Assembly (NCBI GenBank): GCA_027924585.1
Contig: BSBM01000442.1
Coordinates: 4,464,001-4,528,000, forward strand
Reading direction: 5' to 3'
DNA length: 64,000 bases
From: Larix kaempferi
Lineage: Eukaryota; Streptophyta; Pinopsida; Pinales; Pinaceae
In this document: piece after piece, positions 57,524 to 64,000 of the stretch
Layout: each line of letters begins with the position of its first letter
How positions within the stretch are numbered: position 1 is the stretch's first letter
Position numbers and translations under genes: made by a program
The notes under the pieces: generated by a model
The model's input: the letters and a program-made list of their open reading frames with translations, nothing else
Told to the model about the DNA's origin: nothing
Databases searched by the model: none

Positions 57524-59600
57524 CTATTCCTTAATAACCAGGGGAAGGAAGAATGGGGGATTCAGTCTCATTCCAATCCATCTAAGTTGGTTCTTTATCA
57601 GGAATTCCCTATAGAGCTTGGCTTTTAAGAGAGCATATTCAAGTCTAAGAGGGGAGTGGAGCTCTCTTCTTTTTAGGTCGTTTTCTACTCTGCGCCATCT
57701 TTCCTTAATGGAATCATGAACCTCTTTGTGTGTGCCTTGGAGAGTAACATCAAAATGAGCCACAACCTCCTGCTGCTTTGCAAGGAGAATGGGGATCATC
57801 TCCTCATCCTGGGTGAGGATTCTATGGTTGTAAATTATTCTTTTAGGGTGAGTTGCCTCTGCCTTGACCATTAATGGGGTTTTCCATTTTTCTATAATGT
57901 AAATATGGTAGTCCTGAGATCACTCAATTTCATGATTCATCCATGAACATAGTGCCCTCAACTGGAAATCGCCCATGTCAAGGTTTGGTGACTAGTTGGG
58001 CGAGCTAGGGACTACAAAATTGTGCAAGAAAAATTCGCTTAACTGGTCCTTCTCCAACTTTGTGGCATTTAGAGATGCATCCATAAATTCTTTGGGGTTG
58101 TTGATATCTATTGGAAGTCTTTGTTTTAACCTTTGGAGCTGGAATTTGCCCCACTTCTCCTGTAGATAAACTGCATAAATTGCTAATGGCAGCCTAAGGT
58201 CCAGTAGTGTATCATATATTTTAGTGGTAGTAGCCAAAACGTCCCTCAGTTGAACAATTTCCTGGTCCTTTTTGGCTAGTTCCCCTTATGCCTTATCCAA
58301 TTTCTCTATTCAGCCAGTCTTAGCTCCCCTGCATGATGCATTTTCAGAATTTGTGTCTTTTCAGATGAAAACGGGGGTGATGTGGGCTAGCTTCCTGATT
58401 CAATTCCCAATGTTTCCATCTCCTTTCTGAGCTTTTCTAATTCCGCCCGTGCCTCAGCGAGTTGGTTGATGACCCCAGGGTTTTCATTGTGCTCAGGAGG
58501 GTCCCTCTGGAGGTTGTCTTGCTCTTCTTGTTCATTCTGCTCTTCTTCTGCCTCCTGTTCTTCTTGTTCATCCTGCTCCTCTTCTGCATCCTGCTCTTCT
58601 TGTTCATCCTGCTCTTCTAGTGTAGTGGGATCCTCCTGATCTACCCAAAGATCATCGTCCTCATCAGACACATTTTGAATTATGGGACTGGGTTCCCTTC
58701 TCTCTTCCTTGGTAATTCGGATTCTGGATGCTTGTGTGAATCTTTTACTTCGTCTCTTCGGCCCTTGATTACTGGAAATAATCTCTGGGTTCGTTTTGGG
58801 GGAGTCATCTAGTGAATGATTTATCTTCACCAGGGTATCAGCCACACTGTCCGGGTCAATTTTCCTCTTCGTCCCTAATGTAGAGGTGGTTTTGTTCATT
58901 GATCCTGGTGGTAGGGGTATGCCAGCCATGGGTGTACCCTTCATTCTTTGAACATCTTCAGCAGATACCAACATGAATTCTTCCCAAGAAAACTATGGGA
59001 TCTGCACTTTTAATTCCTCACAAATGATTAATTTGATCATCCCATGATGGGCTAAGGCATCCTCCTTTCCTTTAATCACTTTCTTGCTCATTTATGCTAG
59101 AGATTGGAGTAGGTAGTATGAAATACTAATGTTGTTGTTCAGTGGATGATGGGCCCTGTACCTCAACAGTTCTAGAATTTGAAAATGAAAAATGGGGACA
59201 TAACTTAACCTACCAGTGCATGTAATGTACTTCTAGACGATTGCAACCATTTCTTCCCATGGTGCTGGCATGGAGAGTATTTTGACTCAGTTTTTGTCTT
59301 CGTCGTAGACCTCTCCTTGCTCGAAAAATGTTTCCTTTGCTTCATGGTTTTCCTCCTGGTCATCCTTGCTCCAATGCAGGCCCATTGGTAGACTCGTGAA
59401 TTTGGCAATCACTTCATCTTCCAACTTTATACGTAACCCCTTCACTCGGGTGACGAACTGTTCATCCTTGATATGTTTTAAATTTCTTGCAAACTCCATA
59501 GCCACCCCTGCATTGTATCCTCTCAATCATAAGATGAAAGGAATCCATCCCGTGTTGCGGATGATTGCTAGGATTCACGGGTTCTGATAAATAGCATTGT
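57524..59600 (-). pseudogene. Extra ORF 3' of Athila-like pol (broken)
   Basis: Open pieces 59,287-59,526, 58,387-58,974, 57,992-58,237 and 57,524-57,871 follow each other with stops and frame changes. The N-terminal part has RGYNAGVAMEFARNLKHIKD and GLRIKLEDEVIAKF, resembling the domain called putative plant transposon protein, commonly seen in the extra (sometimes env-like) ORF of Athila elements. Then come a basic patch (QGPKRRSKRF), a Glu/Gln/Asp-rich tandem stretch (EEQDEQEEQ repeated, about 58,520-58,640), a coiled-coil segment and a Leu-rich C-terminal part. No signal peptide or membrane segment is seen, so an envelope role is not supported. Function unknown. Confidence 0.65.
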
Positions 59601-60969
59601 GTTTCTCTGATTCACTTTTCTTGAAACCTTTTGTCATCCTGAAATTCTTTACTGTAACAGTAAATCAGTGCTTGGAGCGTAGCTACCCTCCCTCAGATGG
59701 TCGAGGTTGATTACCAGTTCGATGGTTGGATTGCCATCTGTGTGACCACACCAGCTTCTAGTTTCTTGCTTCTGGAGAGTTCTAAGAGGTTTCATATATG
59801 AAAAACTGGCCTTTCGGAATATCATGCAGCCTTACTTAACTATCTTTCCGCACTTGTCCTTGTTAACATTTATTGTACCCTCTGCTTGATCGAGCCCTAC
59901 TTTTCATTTCATGATTTCATCTTGCCCCATTTGCTCTGATTATTTGGAAGTATGGTGGCTAGATGTGGGTTTATCATTTGCTGACATGACAAAGGTAGTA
60001 ATCATGATTCATTGAGGCTGATATGACTTAGGTAGCACTCATGATTTATTAAGGCCTTTTGAACTAAACTGTGTCGCCGAATGAAGATTGAAGCTATCCT
60101 CGGCTTTAGAAAACAAATGTCTTGCGGGATAATGATTTGGCCTTAAAAATAAAACAAAGATGTTTAGAGATTACCTTGTAATGTTTTAGCGTACCTGATT
60201 TGATGATCTGGCCCGATTTTTATGCGTGGCGGATTCTGTAGTAGATTTGACAATGTCTGTAGTAAACTTTGGTGTGTCAGTAGTTACGTGCGCTTGTTGC
60301 TTTTTCCTTGCATTCATTTGAATATTCTGTATTGGCTACTTTTGAATTTTGTGCGTTCTTCTTATTCGACTTTGTGATGATGGTTTTGTATTGGGTTTTG
60401 GATTGTTCATTGTATTGTTGTAATCTATGCTGGCTCTCTTGAATTGATGGTAGGCTTGCGTGAAATAATAGATGCAGTTGGATATCATGTTTGCTGGAAA
60501 TAAATTATGTAGTTTAGTTGATACCTTTTCTCTCTTCGTTTGTAGACGTGGCTGGCTCGCTTGATTGCTTTAATGGTTGAAAATAATCGGGCTCACTTGA
60601 TTAGATTTCTGGCTCGCTTGAATTTTGATGACATGCTCGCTTGAATAGTAGCAGGTTTTGAATAATAGCAGTCTCACTTGATTGAATTTTGTAGTATGAT
60701 ATCTTTGCTGCTGACTGTAATATAACACTGGCTTGCTTGATTGTTGATTGTATGCATTTTGCATGCTGTGCCTTCATGGGGATGTATGATGCTCTACAGT
60801 TTACCTTATCATTTCTGTAGTGTGTTATTTGGCATTTTTCCCATCCCCCTTTCTTATGTTTGTTTTCTTATTCTTTTTCTTGTTTTTTCCTTTTCTATTT
60901 TCATTCCTTTTTTCTATTATGCTTACCTTTTTAGCAAATATTTTTTTCTCTCTTTTCTTTTTTCATTTT

Positions 60970-61008
<39 letters not shown>

Positions 61009-61021
61009 CTGAATTTCACTT
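59601..61021 (-). other. Spacer between Athila-like integrase and extra ORF
   Basis: About 1.4 kb without a credible gene. It contains about seven dispersed copies of GGCTCGCTTGATT or variants between 60,450 and 60,740, a T/C-rich tract (60,830-60,970) and a (TA)n run. A spacer of this size at this place is usual for Athila elements. Confidence 0.6.
60973..61005. repeat. (TA)n microsatellite
   Basis: Sixteen uninterrupted TA dinucleotides. Confidence 0.95.
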
Positions 61022-62260
61022 ATTTTTTATGCACTCTATCAGCATCAGCTGTTGCTGGTAGAGTACTTGTGTAAATTCCTCCTTTGACTGTGGTTTCTTG
61101 TAAAATTTGAGCCGATGTCCATTTAATATCATAGGAAACTCTTCTTCATCAATTGTGATGATCCTTACAGCTCCATTGTCATAGATCTTTTGAATTATGT
61201 AAGGTCCCAGCCATCTTGTTGTTAGTTTTCCCTTGAATGTGTGAAACCTGGAGTCATAGAGTAGTGCCCAGTCACCTTCCTTGAACTTTTTATCCTTTAG
61301 CTGTTTGTCATGCCACTTCTTTCTTTGCTGTTGGATGATTTCAGTGTGGGAAAGTGCTTGCTAGCATTGCTCATCCAGTTGATTCAATTGTATTATGCGT
61401 TCTTGTATTTCTGATAGTTCCATATTCAACTCTGCTGCAATTCTTAATGTTTTTATTTCAAATTCAATTGGCAGCATGACTTTCTTTCCATATACTAGTT
61501 CATAAGGTGTGAATCCTATTGTTGTCTTCCATGTGGTATTATAGGCCCAAACTGCCTCACTCAGTCTGTCAGCCCAATCTCTTTTGTGGAGTTGGACTGT
61601 CTTTGTCAGAATCCTCTCTAATTCTCTGTTGGTGACCTCAGCTTGACCATTTGCTTGAGAGTGATAGGAGGAGGACTATCTGTGCTTGACATTGTTTCTT
61701 TTTAACAAGTCTTCTATTAAATTTGATGTAAATTGTGGGCCTTGATCAGAAACTAGTTCTCTTGGTATTGAAAACCTATGAAATATCTTCTCAGTGAAGA
61801 ATTTTGCCACGTTGTTTTCATTGGTTGTAGCAAGTGCTGCTACCTCTGTCCACTTTGTGAGGTAGTCAATGCATACTAGGATGTAGCTCTTTTGATTTGA
61901 CTGTGGGTTGATTGGACCAACGAAATCAAATCCCCATTTTTCGAATGCCTCCAAGGAGATCTATGGATGGAGTGGCATTTCTTCCTTTTGTGTTGGTTTT
62001 CCCATCCTTTGGCAGTAATCACAGTGTGAAACATATTCTTAAGCATCTTTGTGGAGTGTTGGCCAATAGTATCCTATTTGTAAAATCTTATAGGCTATCC
62101 TCTTTGCAACATAGTGCCCTCCACATGGTTCATTGTGAGTGGCATGAATTATGTCATGCACTTCATCTTCTCTGATGCACCTTCTGAGTATTTGATCAGG
62201 TCCTTGTTTGAAGAGCATGCCTTCTATCCACGTGTATGTGGCACTTTTCCTTATTAGTTT
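61022..62260 (-). pseudogene. Athila-like integrase (broken)
   Basis: On the - strand the zinc-binding region (HDIIHATHNEPCGGH, then SHCDYCQRMGKP) lies at about 62,185-62,000. The core frame 61,676-61,954 has KWGFDFVGPINPQS with the first catalytic Asp and ELVSDQGPQFTS with the second. After a stop, SSSYHSQANGQAE gives the Glu. The C-terminal part reads GDWALLYDSRFHTFKGKL and RWLGPYII. There is no chromodomain. Stops within the zinc region and after the core break it. Confidence 0.85.
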
Positions 62261-62281
62261 TGTCTTTTCTTTATAACTGTA

Positions 62282-62965
62282 ATGTTATGGAAACTTCCCA
62301 GACACTAAATAGTTTGCTATGTCAGCAAACCATGGGCTTCTTGTGGACATGGAAAAAAGGTGCTAATCTGGAAAACTGTCATTGATTACTTCACTATCTT
62401 GTCCATGTGTCAGCCTAGATAGAAAGTCAGCCACTACATTGTGTTTACCTGGCTTGTCTAAAATCGTGATGTCAAACTCTTGGAGTAGTAGCATCCATCT
62501 AATTACTCGAGCACTTGTGTTGGGTTTGTTCATTAGATATCTTATGGCTGAATGGTCTGTATGAACAAAGACTTGGTAGCCAGTGATATAGTGCTTGAAT
62601 TTATTAATGGCATGTATGACAACCAAAAATTCCTTCTCAGTGACAGTATAATTTAATTCTACCCCTACTAAATTTTTACTGATATATATATTGCATAGGG
62701 CTTCTTCTCTTTTTCTTGTCCAAGGACAGACCCGTTTGCCTTATCTGATGCATCAGAGTGGATGTGAAATGGAAGTGCCCAGTCTGGTCCTTAGAGTACT
62801 GGAACCGTAATTGTTTTCTCCTTGAGGTTATTAAATGCTATCATGCAATTGTTTGTCCATATGAACTCAGTGTCTTTTGTGAGAAGTGCAAACATTGGGG
62901 CAACAATCTAGCTATAATTTTCAATAAACCTCCTGTAGTACCCTATTTTCCCAAGGAAACTTCTC
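62282..62965 (-). pseudogene. Athila-like RNase H (broken)
   Basis: The frame 62,363-62,626 contains FKHYITGYQVFVHTDHSAIR, RVIRWMLLLQEFDITILDKP and HNVVADFLSRL, the end of a Ty3 RNase H with its late catalytic Asp. Upstream in other frames HIHSDASDKANGSVLGQ provides the first Asp. It follows RT directly. Confidence 0.8.
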
Positions 62966-62973
62966 ACATCCCT

Positions 62974-63891
62974 TTATTTAATAGGTGGTGGCAGTGTTTT
63001 GATTACTAAGACTTTTGTTTGATCAACCTCTATCCCCCTCTGTGATATATGATGTCCTAGAATGATTCCTTCTTCCATTAACATTTTGCATTTGTCATTG
63101 CTAAGGCATAGGCTCATCTCAACACATTTTTTTAATACCAATTCAAGATGGATCAATGTTTGATCAAAATTTTTTCCATAGGGTGTGAATTCATCCATGA
63201 AGACTTCCATTTGATCATTTATGAAATTAGAGAATATACTTAGTATGGACCTTTGGAATGTTGTTGGAGCATTACATAACCCAAAGGGTAGTACTCTGTA
63301 TGCGTAAGTACCCCAGGGGCATGTAAATGTTGTCTTATCTTGATCAGTTGGGTGTATTAAAATTTGGTTGTACCCATTGAAGCCATCCAAAAATGAAAAA
63401 TACTTATTCCCAGCTAATGTGTCCAGCACCTGATCTATAAATGGCAGTGGAAAGTGATTTTTCTTGGTTGCTTTATTTAGCTCTCTGTAGTCCACACAAA
63501 TTTTCCATTTGCCTCATTTTTTTGGGACTATAACCAGTGGTGAGACCCATTCACTGTCAGAGATGGGATATATGAACCCAGCATCCAATAACTTATGTAG
63601 TTCTACTTTGACAATATCCTTTAATGTTGGGTTCAACCTCCTCCGCGGCTGCCTGATAGGGATAGAATCTTTTTTGATGTAAATATAATGTTTGCATATA
63701 TGAGGATGTATACCTTTCATGTCTACATATGTCCATGCAAAAGATTTATTTTGTTCCGATAATACTTTCATTAACTGCGTTTCTTGCTCTGGCTTGAGAT
63801 TGGAATTAATGTTGACAGTCTTTCCAGGCATAATTTCCATTGTCTTTGCTTTCTCTGATTGTTCTTGTAGAGATAGCAGTTCTGTGCACAT
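62974..63891 (-). pseudogene. Athila-like reverse transcriptase (broken)
   Basis: Frames 63,514-63,891 and 62,974-63,495 together cover RT: FAWTYVDMKGIHPHICKHYI, HKLLDAGFIYPISDSEWVSP, MDYRELNKATKKNHFPLPFI, FLDGFNGYNQI, TFTCPWGTYAYRVLPFGLCN and MEVFMDEF, where the catalytic FMDD is FMDE. A stop or frame break lies between the frames at about 63,500. Apart from this and the altered Asp it is the least decayed polymerase in the window. Confidence 0.85.
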
Positions 63892-64000
63892 TTTATTTAA
63901 GTTTTGGTTTGAACTTTCACCTTCTTGTTGCTGCTTTGTGTCAAAAAATATTTCAAGACCAACATTGTTAGAATATGTATTTTGTATGAACTTATCTATA

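Larger units (their letters stand above)
55927..64000 (-). mobile_element. Athila-like Ty3 element, partial, running off the right edge
   Basis: On the - strand the order is RT, RNase H, integrase, spacer, extra ORF, LTR candidate. This order, the RT type (EVFMDEF, GIEVDQTK) and a long acidic ORF after a spacer match the Athila group of plant Ty3 elements. Gag and protease lie beyond 64,000. The left edge is placed where chromovirus gag breaks off at a TG (55,927), implying that this element inserted into the chromovirus. Confidence 0.75.

Overview
This window reads as intergenic DNA from a large, repeat-rich seed-plant genome. A gymnosperm such as a conifer is my best guess, from very long LTRs, deeply nested and heavily mutated retroelements and a low-GC background, but the sequence does not prove it. 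I found no convincing host gene, no tRNA or rRNA gene and no CRISPR array. Almost everything recognisable is retrotransposon, and every coding region carries stops or frameshifts.

Left part (1-28,291): an unresolved stretch (1-3,521) leads into a Ty3/gypsy composite on the + strand. Its order is long ORF of unknown function (copy A, to 15,727), LTR candidate (15,812-16,747), gag, protease, an extra RNase H, reverse transcriptase, RNase H, integrase (16,903-22,721), spacer, long ORF again (copy B, 23,919-28,291). This fits two elements in tandem sharing one LTR, each with an extra ORF 3' of pol. Copy A is split by a solo LTR (3,582-5,096) and by a complete Copia-type element on the - strand (Copia-1, 5,641-12,909). 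Copy B is split by a 5'-truncated LINE (25,986-27,616) and then breaks off into the 3' half of a chromovirus (integrase, chromodomain, 3' LTR, to 31,107).

Middle part (31,108-44,977): a - strand chromovirus-type LTR with its primer-binding site (32,464-34,335), a LINE RNase H relic (about 36,290-36,940), and AT-rich sequence. That sequence holds a perfect 4 x 73-bp tandem repeat within a longer decayed series built on a GGAAGCC-type motif, then the 5' end of a decayed - strand Copia element (43,338-44,134).

Right part (44,978-64,000): the very long 5' LTR, primer-binding site and partial gag of a + strand chromovirus. The LTR is interrupted by a second member of the same Copia family (Copia-2, 46,580-53,435). 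The gag is cut at 55,926 by an Athila-like Ty3 element on the - strand that runs off the right edge (LTR candidate, acidic 3' ORF, spacer, integrase, RNase H, RT).

The most interesting material is the Copia family. Both copies have LTRs, target-site duplications, primer-binding site and polypurine tract, but share one reduced internal plan: no gag or protease, a scrap of integrase, partial RT plus RNase H, a long leader of duplicated modules with exon-like pieces, and two minisatellite arrays before the 3' LTR. Copia-1's LTRs differ at about one site in 649, so this defective-looking family moved recently and was presumably mobilised in trans.
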